A stretch of 64,000 bases of DNA from Geothermovivens sp964644845 (GTDB lineage: Bacteria > Zhuqueibacterota > Zhuqueibacteria > Oleimicrobiales > Geothermoviventaceae). The translations under genes and the position numbers were made by a program. The stretch is taken from the NCBI GenBank assembly GCA_964644845.1, contig CAZXXS010000029.1:62001-126000 (forward strand), given 5' to 3'. Below the pieces are notes generated by a model that had not been told where the DNA came from, did not search any database, and saw only the letters and a list, made by a program, of their open reading frames with translations. Positions 54,874 through 64,000 of this stretch are shown here, piece by piece (positions within the stretch are counted from its first letter, which is position 1; each line of letters starts with the position of its first letter).

Positions 54874-57800
54874 CTACACGTTTCGCCCGTGACAGTGCTT
54901 GTATTTCTTGCCGCTTCCGCACCAGCACGGATCGTTTCGCCCGATTTTCACAGCGGCTTTGACGGGTTTTCTTTTGCCTGCCTGCGCGGCCTCGCCGGGC
55001 CCACTGTACTGGATCCCTCCGGGGACAGATGGTTGCGTTTGCGGAGCGCTCGCCATGGCTAGACCAGTGGCATCGGCGTGGACCGTCTGCAGTTGCTCCG
55101 GGCTGGGACGCCGCCGGCGGACGGGAATCTGCGGTCCCACGGTTACCTGTGCCTTGAAGATCGTTTCGAGCACCCCCTGGTTGATCTCCACCAGCAGCTG
55201 CTGGAACAGGTTGAACCCCTCGGTTTTGTACTCGATCAACGGATCCTTCTGCCCGTACGCCCTGAGGCCGATTCCTTCCTTCAGTTGATCCATGGCGTAC
55301 AGATGATCGCGCCATTTCTCGTCGATCACGTAGAGCGTGGCCAGTCGCTCCAGTTGACGCATGGCGGCTTCGCCCAACAGCTTTTCTTTCCGAAGGTAAG
55401 CGTTGGTTGCTTCTTCTTTGAGTTTCTGGAATACGGCTTCCGGTTTCAACCCTTCCCGTTCCTCCTCGGGGATTGGAAACGGCTGGCGCAGTACGCGACG
55501 GTACTGTACCTCCATCGCATCCCAATTCCAGCCTTCGGAGTACGAGTGCTCGTCGGTGTAGCGGGCAACCAGATCGTCGATAAAGTCCTCAATTCGATCC
55601 AGGATGTCCTGGCGCAGATTTTCGCCTCGAAGCGCTTGGTTCCGCATTGCGTAGATCACTTCGCGTTGCCGGTTCATTACATCGTCGTACTCGAGCAGGT
55701 GCTTGCGGATCTCGAAGTTCTGCATTTCAACCCGCTTCTGGGCCCGCTCGATCGACTTGCTGACCATTCGGTGGGTGATCACCTCGCCCTCTTGGACACC
55801 AAGTTTATCCATGATGCTCGCAATGCGGTCCGAACCAAAGAGGCGCATCAAGTCGTCCTCGAGGGAAAGGTAGAATCGAGACGAGCCCGGGTCACCCTGT
55901 CGACCGGCACGTCCGCGCAGCTGCAGATCGATCCGCCGCGCTTCGTGTCGCTCTGTGCCGATGATGCGCAACCCACAAGGGACGTCCTCACGGCAGTTCA
56001 ACTCGTTGATGTAGGGGCATGGCTCCATGTCCGGCCTGGGAGAAACAAGCGCACAGTTGGGGTGTTTCACAACCCCTTCGCCCAGCTTGATGTCTGTACC
56101 GCGGCCCGCCATGTTCGTGGCAATGGTCACGGCACCAGGTTGCCCGGCGCGAGCGATGATTTCGGCTTCTTTGGCGTGGTATTTGGCGTTTAGCACGTTG
56201 TGAGGAATGCCGCGCCGCCGAAGCATTCGGCTCAGGGTTTCGCTGACTTCGACCGACGTGGTACCGACCAACACGGGACGTTTCTGCTTGTAGAGCCGCT
56301 CAATTTCCGCAATCACGGCGTTGTACTTTTCCCGCTTGGTGCGGTACACAACGTCGTCGTAATCAATCCGGCGGACCGGCTGGTTCGTTGGGATAACCAC
56401 AACGTCCAGTTTGTAGATCTCCCAGAACTCGTGCGCTTCCGTCTCTGCTGTGCCCGTCATTCCAGCAAGTTTCTTGTATTTCCTGAAGTAATTCTGCAGG
56501 GTAATCGTGGCCAGCGTTTGAGTTTCACGCTCGATTTTGACACCTTCTTTTGCCTCGAGTGCCTGGTGCAGGCCATCGCTGTAACGACGTCCGGGCATCA
56601 GACGACCTGTGAACTCGTCCACGATGACGACGCGGCCGTCATCCGTGACGATGTAGTCCACATCCTTTTCGAACAACGAGTAGGCACGCAGCAGCTGGCT
56701 GATGTTGTGGAGGCGTTCGCTGCGCTCGGCGTACAGTTGCTCGAGTTCTTCCCGCTTTTTCAGCTTTTCCTCTGCGGAGAGACTCTCGTCCGCCTCGAGC
56801 TTGGAAATCTCCTCGCCGAGATCGGGCAGGACGAACAATTCCGGATCGTTGGGGGACAGTTCTTGACGTCCCTTTTCTGTGAGATCGATCGTGTGCTGCT
56901 TTTCGTCGATCACAAAGTACAGCTCGTCGTCGATCTCGTGCATCCGCTTGTCGCGGAGAAAATCGTTCTCCACGCGATTGATCAGCTTCTTGATCCCCGG
57001 CTCGAGGAGCAGTTTCATCAAACGCTTGTTCTTGGGCGCGCCTCGTGTGGCTTGCAGAAGAAGCACCCCGGCTTCGTATTCTTCGCCCTCCTGAAGCAGC
57101 TTTTCGGCTCTGGCCACGATTTGGTTGACCAGGTGGGTCTGCTTGCGAACCAGCTGCTGCACGGGGGGCTTCATCTCGGTGTACCGGTGGAACGAGTGCT
57201 CCACCGGCCCGGAAATGATCAGCGGAGTGCGTGCCTCGTCGATCAGAACGGAGTCGACTTCGTCGATGATGGCGTAGTAGTGGCCGCGCTGCACCTGGTC
57301 CTCCAGGCGGATGGCCATGTTGTCGCGCAGGTAATCGAAGCCAAACTCGTTGTTGGTGCCGTAAGTAATGTCCGCGCCGTAGGCCTTCTTGCGCTGCTCC
57401 GGCGTCATTTCGTTCGTGATGTAAGCTACTGTCAGGCCCAGACTCTCGTAGATTTTGCCCATCCATTCCGCATCGCGCCGGGCCAGGTAATCGTTAACCG
57501 TGACCAGATGAACACCTTTGCCAGGAAGGGCGTTCAGGTACAACGGCATGGTGGCCACAAGCGTTTTGCCCTCACCAGTGGCCATTTCAGCGATTTTGCC
57601 TTGGTGAAGCACTACGGCGCCGATCAGCTGGACGTCGAAGGGGACCATGTCCCACACGATTTCGTGTCCGACAACTTTCCAACGCTTGCCTACCAACCGA
57701 CGACACGCTTCTTTCACCGCAGCGTAGGCTTCGGGCAAGATCTCGTCCAGGACCGCTTGGGTTTCGCGGTACTCCTCCTCCTCGAGTTGAGAAATTTCCT

Positions 57801-58071
57801 CGCGGATCGCCTCCAGGTCGATGGCTTCCTTACCGTCATCCTCGACCGTGTCGGCCCGCAACTGCTCCTCGAGCTCGGCAATCCGATCGCGAATGGGCTG
57901 CACGCGCTCGTTGATGCGTTGCCTGAACTCGTCCGTTTTCGCGCGTAGCTCCTCGTCGGTCAAATCGTGGTACGTTTCGTAGATCTCGTTAATCTTGTCC
58001 ACGATTGGCCGAATTTTCTTGATGTCGCGCTCGTGTTTCGTGCCAAAAATCTTTTCAATGATGTTCGCCAT
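54874..58071 (-). CDS. secA: Preprotein translocase ATPase SecA
   Basis: Motor of the Sec translocon (1065 aa, longer than the 900 aa of E. coli). NBD1 has EMATGEGKTLVATMPLYL and IIDEVDSVLIDEAR. The region after SGPVEHSFHRYTEM carries an extra 130-150 residues rich in charged helices, as in SecA of Bacteroidota and relatives. NBD2 has GRAGRQGDPGSSRFYLSLED. The C-terminus ends with a zinc SEC-C motif, NDPCWCGSGKKYKHCHG, for SecB or lipid contact. ATG 58071 follows AGGTGA. Confidence 0.97.
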   Translation of the reverse strand: MANIIEKIFGTKHERDIKKIRPIVDKINEIYETYHDLTDEELRAKTDEFRQRINERVQPIRDRIAELEEQLRADTVEDDGKEAIDLEAIREEISQLEEEEYRETQAVLDEILPEAYAAVKEACRRLVGKRWKVVGHEIVWDMVPFDVQLIGAVVLHQGKIAEMATGEGKTLVATMPLYLNALPGKGVHLVTVNDYLARRDAEWMGKIYESLGLTVAYITNEMTPEQRKKAYGADITYGTNNEFGFDYLRDNMAIRLEDQVQRGHYYAIIDEVDSVLIDEARTPLIISGPVEHSFHRYTEMKPPVQQLVRKQTHLVNQIVARAEKLLQEGEEYEAGVLLLQATRGAPKNKRLMKLLLEPGIKKLINRVENDFLRDKRMHEIDDELYFVIDEKQHTIDLTEKGRQELSPNDPELFVLPDLGEEISKLEADESLSAEEKLKKREELEQLYAERSERLHNISQLLRAYSLFEKDVDYIVTDDGRVVIVDEFTGRLMPGRRYSDGLHQALEAKEGVKIERETQTLATITLQNYFRKYKKLAGMTGTAETEAHEFWEIYKLDVVVIPTNQPVRRIDYDDVVYRTKREKYNAVIAEIERLYKQKRPVLVGTTSVEVSETLSRMLRRRGIPHNVLNAKYHAKEAEIIARAGQPGAVTIATNMAGRGTDIKLGEGVVKHPNCALVSPRPDMEPCPYINELNCREDVPCGLRIIGTERHEARRIDLQLRGRAGRQGDPGSSRFYLSLEDDLMRLFGSDRIASIMDKLGVQEGEVITHRMVSKSIERAQKRVEMQNFEIRKHLLEYDDVMNRQREVIYAMRNQALRGENLRQDILDRIEDFIDDLVARYTDEHSYSEGWNWDAMEVQYRRVLRQPFPIPEEEREGLKPEAVFQKLKEEATNAYLRKEKLLGEAAMRQLERLATLYVIDEKWRDHLYAMDQLKEGIGLRAYGQKDPLIEYKTEGFNLFQQLLVEINQGVLETIFKAQVTVGPQIPVRRRRPSPEQLQTVHADATGLAMASAPQTQPSVPGGIQYSGPGEAAQAGKRKPVKAAVKIGRNDPCWCGSGKKYKHCHGRNV

Positions 58072-58127
58072 TTCCCATCACCTGTTGTCTTCAGCGACAG
58101 CCTACCGCCTGCCGTTTCTTTCCTAAA

Positions 58128-58151
58128 CAAAAAGGGATCGCTGGCGATCCC
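58128..58151 (-). terminator. Terminator between nusB and secA
   Basis: GGGATCG-CCAG-CGATCCC followed by TTTTTG on the minus strand. It separates the recJ-nusB transcript from secA. Confidence 0.8.
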
Positions 58152-58277
58152 ATCTCCAGCGATTTAACCGACTGTCAAGGCCACGCGTTCCGTAACTGAG
58201 GCTACGTTGGCCTTTTGGATGACCGTGGGGCTTCGTGGGCACGCTCCAAACACGGCGTAGAGGTGACCACCCTGGGC

Positions 58278-58778
58278 CTACGTGCCGGTCTTCAGACTCT
58301 CGTCCAGCAAACCGCGGCCGCTCTTGTGGATGCGTCCCGCTGCCTTTAGATCTGCAAGCAGGGAATCCAGCAAACCGTTTACGAACTGTCCACTCTTCTC
58401 CGTGCTGTACTTCTTAGCAATCTCGATGGCCTCATCGATCGAAACTTTCGGCGGGATGTCCTCAAAGTACAGAAATTCGCACAGAGCCATTCTCAGAATC
58501 AGGCGGTCGAGCAAGGCGATCCGATCCAGGTCCCAGTTGGCGGACTTCGTTGCAATCAGTTCGTCCAGCTCCTGCCGGTGCTGGTACGTTCTCGTGACCA
58601 GCTCGCGTGCGAAGGGGCTGTCAGCGTCTTCACGCCCGAAGTCGTACACCACGCGGCGGTACACGTCAAGAGCGTCGGATTTTGTGCCGGCGAGCTCCAG
58701 CGCGTACAGCACTTGCAGGGCAAGCTCCCGCGCCGCCCTACGCGATTTTGCAGGAATCGGGCTCTGCAACTTTAGCAA
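58278..58778 (-). CDS. nusB: Transcription antitermination factor NusB
   Basis: Binds boxA RNA with S10 to prevent termination in rRNA operons (166 aa). The N-terminal RRAARELALQVLYALELAG is the RNA-binding Arg-rich helix, and the C-terminal VSIDEAIEIAKKYSTEKSG with FVNGLLDSL is the family hallmark. Start is a TTG at 58778 after GAGGA, with short spacing; not certain. It follows recJ and is closed by a terminator. Confidence 0.93.
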   Translation of the reverse strand: MLKLQSPIPAKSRRAARELALQVLYALELAGTKSDALDVYRRVVYDFGREDADSPFARELVTRTYQHRQELDELIATKSANWDLDRIALLDRLILRMALCEFLYFEDIPPKVSIDEAIEIAKKYSTEKSGQFVNGLLDSLLADLKAAGRIHKSGRGLLDESLKTGT

Positions 58779-58872
58779 GTCCTCGAAGAAAACTCAGAAT
58801 TTGTTCGTTTCTGCGTACTGTGTTTCGTACGTTTACGCCGGCTGGCGGCCGTGGTCGCTCAGGGCAGCGGGT

Positions 58873-60570
58873 TCATCGAAGATCCTTCACCCGCAGCTGA
58901 AGTGTTGTGACGCCCATGTAGTGGTTTTCGTCGATCACGTAGGCAAGGTCGAGATTCTTTCTTCCGGGCTCAATGCGGTAAATCATGTCACCGAGGTTGA
59001 AGCCAATCGCCTCGAAGACCCGGGATCGCTGGCGGACACGGAACTTCAGGTGATTGTTCCCGACCACGGTAGGTGCTCCCACGACCTCCAGGTTACGACT
59101 TACAAAGACCGGCCGCATGTTTTGCGGACCGAAGGGTCCGAAGAGCTTAAGAAGGGTGTAAAAACGTCCATCTACGTCGTCCAGATTAAGCTCTGCATCA
59201 ATGCGAAGTTTGGGGACAAGCTGGTCGTCCGTGAGCTTGGCGGATGCGATTTCGTTAAAACGGCGGCGGAACTCCGGGATGTTCTCCTGCGCGATGGACA
59301 AACCGGCCGCGTAGCGATGGCCTCCGAAATCGATCATCAGGTCGGAGCACTGCTTGAGCGCGTCGTACAGGTCAAAACCCGGAATGCTACGGGCGGAACC
59401 TTTTCCGATTCCACCGTCGAGAGAAATCATCACGGTCGGGCGGTAGAATCGCTCGACAAGGCGTGAAGCGACAATGCCGATGACGCCGGGGTGCCAACCT
59501 TCGAGGGCCAGCACAAGGGATCGCGTCGTGACCGGGTCGAATTCTTCTTCGACGATCTGGACGGCTTCGCGGAAGGTCTGCTCGTCGATGCTCTTGCGCT
59601 GTCGGTTCTCGGAATCCAGGATTGAGGCAATGTTGCGCGCTTGTTGGGCGTTGGAGGTGATGAGCAAATGCACAGCACGTTCAGCCGACCCGAGGCGCCC
59701 CACTGAGTTGATGCGGGGGGCGAGGATGAAAACGATGTGGCCAGTCGTGATGTCCTTTCGCAGTAGGCCGACGACCTCAAGCAGCGCGCGAAGCCCAACG
59801 TTGGGTGTACGCGAAAGTCGCTCCAGCCCCATCTTGACGAGGGTGCGGTTTTCGTCGACAAGCGGCACGATGTCCGCGGCTGTACCAATGGCCACCAGGT
59901 CTAGCCCTTCGTGCAAAGCGTCCATCGACGAGCGCGTCTTGTGCACGAGAGCCTGCAAAAGCTTGAAAGCCACGCCGACGCCGGCCAGCTCTTTGAATGG
60001 ATACGTGGAGTCCTTCCGCTTCGGATCGATCACCGCCTGCGCCGGTGGCAAATCGTCCGTGGGCTCGTGATGGTCCGTTACGATCACGTCGAGGCCGAGT
60101 TGACGGGCCAGTGCGACTTCGCGGTGAGCGGTAACGCCGCAGTCCACGGTGATGAGCAACTGCGCGCCGCGGTCAACGGCTTCTCTCACCCCACGCTCCG
60201 AGAGGCCGTAACCTTCGGCAATGCGGTCGGGAACGTAGAAATCGGTTGGTACGCCCAGTTTTCGGAGAAAACGGTAGAGCAAAGCCACAGAGGTAATGCC
60301 GTCGACATCGTAGTCGCCGTAGATCAGCACGCGCTCACGTTTGCGCACGGCTTCAAGCAGCCGCTCGGCGGCTACGTCCATCTCAGGTAGTTGGAATGGA
60401 TCGTTCAGGCTGGAAAATTCGGGCCGAAAGAAACGCTTGGCTTCATCGTAGGAACGTACCCCCCGATTGAAAAGTACCTTGACGAGCACCGGCGGCATGT
60501 TCAACTCAGTGGCCAGACGTTGGACATCTTCCGTGGGATGGTCGTCAAGGAGAATCCACTTCTGTTCCAT
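58873..60570 (-). CDS. recJ: Single-stranded-DNA exonuclease RecJ
   Basis: 5'-3' ssDNA exonuclease for recombination and mismatch repair (565 aa). The DHH phosphoesterase core has VLIYGDYDVDGITSVALLY, ITVDCGVTA and VIVTDHHEPTDDLPPA; DHHA1 follows with GGHRYAAGLSI, and a C-terminal OB domain ends the protein. ATG 60570 is the natural start. It is 54 bases downstream of the RNase P RNA gene on the same strand. Confidence 0.95.
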   Translation of the reverse strand: MEQKWILLDDHPTEDVQRLATELNMPPVLVKVLFNRGVRSYDEAKRFFRPEFSSLNDPFQLPEMDVAAERLLEAVRKRERVLIYGDYDVDGITSVALLYRFLRKLGVPTDFYVPDRIAEGYGLSERGVREAVDRGAQLLITVDCGVTAHREVALARQLGLDVIVTDHHEPTDDLPPAQAVIDPKRKDSTYPFKELAGVGVAFKLLQALVHKTRSSMDALHEGLDLVAIGTAADIVPLVDENRTLVKMGLERLSRTPNVGLRALLEVVGLLRKDITTGHIVFILAPRINSVGRLGSAERAVHLLITSNAQQARNIASILDSENRQRKSIDEQTFREAVQIVEEEFDPVTTRSLVLALEGWHPGVIGIVASRLVERFYRPTVMISLDGGIGKGSARSIPGFDLYDALKQCSDLMIDFGGHRYAAGLSIAQENIPEFRRRFNEIASAKLTDDQLVPKLRIDAELNLDDVDGRFYTLLKLFGPFGPQNMRPVFVSRNLEVVGAPTVVGNNHLKFRVRQRSRVFEAIGFNLGDMIYRIEPGRKNLDLAYVIDENHYMGVTTLQLRVKDLR

Positions 60571-60623
60571 GCATCAGGCCTCTTCAAAGAACTCCCGGAT
60601 AAACGAAACGCGCAGGAAGCGTG

Positions 60624-60987
60624 GAGGGTCTGTAAGCCGAATTCTGTCGTAGCCCGCGCAAGGCGGGCCGAGACGGTCATTTATCTGGTCCCACCGTTGC
60701 CGGTGAGATCAAGCGGCCTACCCGAGGGTCAAGCGGACCGGGCCAGTCCATCCCCTCCTATTTGGCCTTGCTCCGGGTGGGGTTTGCCGTGCCCCTGACG
60801 TCACCGCCAGGGCGGTGGGCTCTTACCCCGCCGTTTCACCCTTACCCCGTCGCCGGGGCGGTCTGTTTTCTGTGGCACTTTCCTCGCCTTGCGACGAGTC
60901 GGTGTTACCGACCACCCTGCCCTGTGGAGTTCGGACTTTCCTCACCGCGCGTTGCCAAGCAACCGCGGCGCGACCGTCCGACCCTCC
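60624..60987 (-). ncRNA. rnpB: RNase P RNA, bacterial class A
   Basis: Catalytic RNA that trims tRNA 5' ends. The minus strand shows the conserved core: GAGGAAAGTCCGAAC near the 5' end, ACAGAAAACAGACCGCC, GGTAAGGGTGAAACGGCG with GGTAAGAGCCCACC, AGATAAATGACCGTC, and ACAGAATTCGGCTTAC near the 3' end. The termini GGAGGGTCGG and CAGACCCTCC pair as P1. Ends are set from this pairing and could be a few bases off. Class A is judged from overall layout. Confidence 0.95.
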
Positions 60988-61073
60988 ACAACTTCCCGCG
61001 CGGTAGATTAACGCTGCGTCGAAAGCGTACGTTCCACGCTTCCTGTGTGTTCAACGTTGGGTCAACGCTGTTC

Positions 61074-61799
61074 TCAGTGACTGTCTGAGAACGTGTCGTC
61101 CTTCCAGTAAAGGTACCTGCCGCACACTTCGCACGTGTAGATCCTGTCGGATGACCTGATCTCCAGCGCTCTCTGTGGCGGAATTTGTGTAAAACAGCCG
61201 CCACACGCCCCCTTTGACACCGGGACGACGGCAAGCCCTCCTTTGGCCCGACGAATGCGCTCGTACGAAGCAACCAGAGACTTGTCCGCCTGCATCACAA
61301 CCTTCTCACGTTCGTGCATCAGGCGGAGACGCTGATCTTCGATTTGTGCCGATTTCTCGTTCAATTCTTTGAGGAGCTCTTCGAGCTCCGATTCTGCGAC
61401 CTTCAACTCCTCCGAAACGCGTTCGACCTCTTTCGAAAGTTGATCCTCACGCTCCATCAGAGCGATGATCTGGGTCTCGAGGTCTTCCAGGGCCTTTTCT
61501 GCGAGCTCGATCTCCGCAGTCACGGCGTCGTACTCGCGATTGTTGCGCACGGTGAACAGTTGCTTCTGGAACTTGGCCTTTTTGTCTTTGAGACTTTCGA
61601 ATTCCGAGTTGGCGCGGATTCTGTTCTTCCGCGTTTGTTCCAGATCTGCTTGTAACGAATCCAGCCGATTCTTCAAAGCATCCCGTTTCCCGCGAACTTC
61701 ACGCTCGCGGATGGGCAGGTCTCCCTTTGTCGCCTCCAAGCGCTGCAACTGGCTGTCGATTTCCTGCAGCTCCACCAGAAGCTTCAATTGAGCGTTCAA
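61074..61799 (-). CDS. C4-type zinc-ribbon coiled-coil protein (DUF164 family)
   Basis: A 241-aa protein: a long antiparallel coiled coil (residues about 5-180, with VRNNREYDAVTAEIELAEK in the hairpin) and a C-terminal zinc ribbon with CGGC and CEVC. Family function is unclear; members are linked to nucleic acids or flagellar loci. TTG 61799 has AAGGAG eight bases upstream and is preferred over the in-frame Met at 61904, which would overlap the terminator hairpin. Confidence 0.9.
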   Translation of the reverse strand: MNAQLKLLVELQEIDSQLQRLEATKGDLPIREREVRGKRDALKNRLDSLQADLEQTRKNRIRANSEFESLKDKKAKFQKQLFTVRNNREYDAVTAEIELAEKALEDLETQIIALMEREDQLSKEVERVSEELKVAESELEELLKELNEKSAQIEDQRLRLMHEREKVVMQADKSLVASYERIRRAKGGLAVVPVSKGACGGCFTQIPPQRALEIRSSDRIYTCEVCGRYLYWKDDTFSDSH

Positions 61800-61875
61800 C
61801 GTACCGTCTCCTTCCAGCGTAGTCGTGTGTTGAACCGGCAAATGCCAACCCCGGAAAATCACTCCCGAAGGAGTA

Positions 61876-61905
61876 CAAAAAAAGTGCACCGAAAGTCGAT
61901 GCACT
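61876..61905 (-). terminator. Strong rho-independent terminator
   Basis: AGTGCATCGA-CTT-TCGGTGCACT (one G-U pair) followed by seven T on the minus strand. It lies 77 bases before the DUF164 start and closes a short unit that begins at the promoter 62035-62063. Confidence 0.85.
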
Positions 61906-62028
61906 CTGGTAGATTACGGTTCCCTGGTACGGGCCGCCTCAGGTATTCTTGAACGTTCGTAGTCCGCTTCTACCGCCATCCTCACTTGCTCAGGTATTTG
62001 CTTTTCTGGACCTTGGTTTCTACTATCG
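61883..62028 (-). ncRNA. Candidate short transcript (sRNA or leader) between promoter and terminator
   Basis: A promoter and a strong terminator bound about 150 bases. It matches no RNA family I know (not SRP, 6S or tmRNA). It contains a 21-codon frame, ATG at 61973 to TAA at 61908, with GAGG too close to the ATG. It may be a small RNA, a micro-protein message, or an attenuated leader of the DUF164 gene. Confidence 0.4.
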
Positions 62029-62034
62029 GCGCCC

Positions 62035-62063
62035 AATATAACGAAAATCGCACGGCTGTGCAA
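62035..62063 (-). promoter_or_regulatory. Sigma-70-like promoter of the short unit
   Basis: Minus strand: TTGCAC, 17 bases, TATATT, predicted start about 62028. Confidence 0.65.
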
Positions 62064-62090
62064 GTGAAAACTGAGCAGAGATTTCCCCAC

Positions 62091-62372
62091 GGGAACACGT
62101 GAACACCCGGGAGCACGTTCGCTTTTGCTGGTAAGATCGTTCCCGGACCCGCGCAGGAGCTTGAAATTCGCTTTGCCTTTCCACTGCGGATTCGAAATCC
62201 CCGACTAATTCAGGTGGCAACCTGCTGAAGCTGCTGGTGCTTCGAACCCGTTTAAGCGGTTCTACACCGGAAATGGCTCCGGAACTCAATTTCCGGCCGG
62301 ACTGGAGACCGTCCGGAACTTTCGGACTCTTGCCTTGCTCTTTGGGAGGCTGCATCATCCGCAGCAAGCCTG
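62091..62372. repeat. Diverged intergenic repeat, copy B
   Basis: Partner of 30503-30775 in the same orientation; block positions are given under copy A. Within it CCGGAAA and TTTCCGG could pair. It lies between the TPR gene end and the promoter of the short unit. Confidence 0.6.
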
Positions 62373-62426
62373 CATGCAGCCCGCGGATTCGAGCCCCAGG
62401 GACTACACTCCCGCCTTGTCCTTTGG

Positions 62427-64000
62427 CTACGTGCCCCTCAGCTCCTGGATTTCTTTGATTTTCTGCAGCGCACTGCGTCCGAAGTTGGAATTCGACCCAC
62501 GCAGCCTCACGATCTGTTCGAAAAGCTTTTGGGCGCGATCGTATCGCTGCAGACGCATGTAGGCGTTGGCCGCCTCAAACATCGCCGTTACATCCCAGGG
62601 CAGTTTTGTCGGCGGACACGCGTACCTAACACGCAGTAGCTCTGAAATGGCCGTCTCGAGATCCCCCTTGCTGAGAAAGGCCTTCCCGATCCAGTACTGC
62701 ACCTCCGCCTGACTTTCGGGATCCGCCTCCAGCTTCAGCTCGCGCAGGTAGTCGATCGCTCTGTCGTACTCGTTCAGTTTGATGAGTAGCACGCCAATCT
62801 GAACCTTACGACTGAAAGCATCTTCCGCGTCTGGAAACCGTCGCAGGTAATCCCGCGAGAGGGCAATCGCCCGGTCCCACATGCCCGCCTCGTCGTAGCA
62901 CCGAATGAGCTCACGCTCGGCCGATTGCAACGTGGCCGGCTCCAGCCGTTGAGAGTCAGCCACGACTTTGGACAGGGTAAAGATGGCGTTGGCGAGCTGC
63001 TTGTTCTGGTGGTAAAACACACCTAAGTTCAGCAGGGCCAAATCAGCCACCCTGGTACCGGGGTACTTCTGGGGAATGTCGGTGAGTTGGTTAAGCGCTT
63101 TGTCCGTCTTGTTGAGTGTCAGGTAGAGCTTCGCGATGGCGAACTCTGCTTGTCTGGCCCATTTTGTGTTTTTCCGGTTAACGGCCCTCCGGTAGGCTTT
63201 TTCAGCCCGATCAAAGCGTTTCTGGCGAAAATAGTACTCCCCCTCCTCGTAGGCGAAGCGAGCCTGAGCGGAGTTAAGGTCGACCACTCCTTTGAAATCC
63301 TTGGCAAAGCGTTTCGCCAAAGCCCTCGCCTCCTTGATTTGATCGAGACGGTACAGACACACGATTTCCGCCTCAGCTGCGCGAGCCTGTCGCGAAGGAT
63401 CCGGAAGTTCGCTTTGCAATGCCTTCGCCAAACCCAGGGCTTTTCGATGAAGTCGGTTTTGCAGCAGACCGTCCAGCAGCACAAAACCAGCTCGCTCCCT
63501 TGCTTCGAGAGGAAGTTGTTTGTTCTCCCAGATCGTGCGCAAAGCGTACAGCCATTCCTGGGTTCGACCGAGCTTCTTGGTCGCTTCCGCCTGGAGCAGG
63601 AGAACCGCAACCTGCCTCGGCGGTGGCAGTGACGCCAGAGACGGTCGCAATTCCTTGAGGGTCACAAGGGCTTGAACCGGGTTCCCTTTTGCAAGCCAGG
63701 CTTTTGCGGCCTCGAGCTTGACTTCAGCACGCAGTGCTGTTTGTTGCCTGTCAAAGCAAAGCGACCACGCAGGAAGACGGTCCGCACCGTACGTCGGTAG
63801 CCATGGGTTGCGGACTTTGCGGAGAATCTTCAGCGCGAGGCTCGGTCTACCACGCAATCGCTCGGCTCTCGCCCAGAGAACGCGCGCGGTGTCGGACACG
63901 TCGGCGTAACTGCGGTTGGTTACAACCTTGCGAAGCAACCTCGCCGCCTCATCGGCCTGTCCTCTGGCCAAAAGCAATCTTGCCCGGACCAAAACAACCC
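62427..64000 (-). CDS. Tetratricopeptide-repeat protein (partial, N-terminus off the right edge)
   Basis: The minus-strand frame is open to the window edge, so the protein starts outside; a TTG at 63992 is only an internal codon. At least 524 residues of helical repeats are visible, with TPR-like pairs such as YYFRQKRFDRAEKAYRRAV, DLALLNLGVFYHQNKQLANA and MFEAANAYMRLQRYDRAQKL. Such proteins act as protein-binding scaffolds, often in the periplasm of FCB bacteria; the missing N-terminus would show any signal peptide. No catalytic domain is seen. Confidence 0.88.
   Translation of the reverse strand, partial: VVLVRARLLLARGQADEAARLLRKVVTNRSYADVSDTARVLWARAERLRGRPSLALKILRKVRNPWLPTYGADRLPAWSLCFDRQQTALRAEVKLEAAKAWLAKGNPVQALVTLKELRPSLASLPPPRQVAVLLLQAEATKKLGRTQEWLYALRTIWENKQLPLEARERAGFVLLDGLLQNRLHRKALGLAKALQSELPDPSRQARAAEAEIVCLYRLDQIKEARALAKRFAKDFKGVVDLNSAQARFAYEEGEYYFRQKRFDRAEKAYRRAVNRKNTKWARQAEFAIAKLYLTLNKTDKALNQLTDIPQKYPGTRVADLALLNLGVFYHQNKQLANAIFTLSKVVADSQRLEPATLQSAERELIRCYDEAGMWDRAIALSRDYLRRFPDAEDAFSRKVQIGVLLIKLNEYDRAIDYLRELKLEADPESQAEVQYWIGKAFLSKGDLETAISELLRVRYACPPTKLPWDVTAMFEAANAYMRLQRYDRAQKLFEQIVRLRGSNSNFGRSALQKIKEIQELRGT

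Noticed and set aside
56200..57948. 582-codon plus-strand frame
   Set aside because: Lies wholly antisense to secA, whose protein sequence is unmistakable.
58156..58178. TTGACA before the nusB/secA terminator as a secA promoter
   Set aside because: No acceptable -10 box at 16-18 bases, and the terminator lies between it and secA.

Overview
The window is a moderately GC-rich bacterial chromosome segment, gene-dense and almost entirely on the minus strand. Only four protein genes read plus: a small zinc-ribbon protein at 6585 and a three-gene set at 31493-34589. Several families point to the FCB group (Bacteroidota, Calditrichota, KSB1-like lineages): a DUF4837-type lipoprotein, a DUF2723 mannosyltransferase-like protein, a DUF1460 lipoprotein, a SecA with a long insertion, and HprK beside mannose-type PTS proteins. 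No rRNA is present, so this placement is an inference.

Layout. 1-6233: translation block (pheT partial, pheS, rplT, rpmI, infC, thrS, tRNA-Val). 6585-12921: zinc-ribbon protein, tRNA-Ala, polyprenol-phosphate-mannose-synthase-like GT2, RmlD-like reductase, PfkB kinase, purine permease, purE. 13179-20600: envelope and glycosylation genes (lipoprotein, flippase-like protein, DUF2723 protein, GT4, methyltransferase). 20930-30409: DUF1844, recG, DUF4139, valS, GT9, pheA. 31493-34589 (plus): DUF1460 lipoprotein and two exported sugar isomerase/epimerase-like proteins. 36131-44161: a respiratory or redox cluster with an octaheme hydroxylamine-oxidoreductase-like cytochrome, YwiC-like membrane protein, short haem-copper-oxidase-like protein, MIP18/DUF59 protein, SRPBCC protein, M24 peptidase homologue, methyltransferase, NapH/NosR-like ferredoxin and an Rrf2 regulator. 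44699-45430: a peroxiredoxin whose peroxidatic cysteine codon is an in-frame TGA, followed by a short hairpin with a GGUC loop. 46139-50508: GH28-like protein, PTS EIIB, EIIA, HprK, ribosome hibernation factor. 50622-64000: xerC, topA, smg, secA, nusB, recJ, RNase P RNA, a zinc-ribbon coiled-coil protein and a TPR protein cut by the window end.

Strongest observations: a probable selenocysteine peroxiredoxin with its own promoter, SECIS-like hairpin and terminator; an infC gene that appears to start at AUC; a pair of related intergenic sequences of about 270 bases (30503-30775 and 62091-62372); and a compact promoter-to-terminator unit of about 150 bases (62063-61876) with no clear gene in it. 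Promoters upstream of tRNAs and several genes share a TTGACA-like box, 16-17 bases, and a TAAATT-like box.
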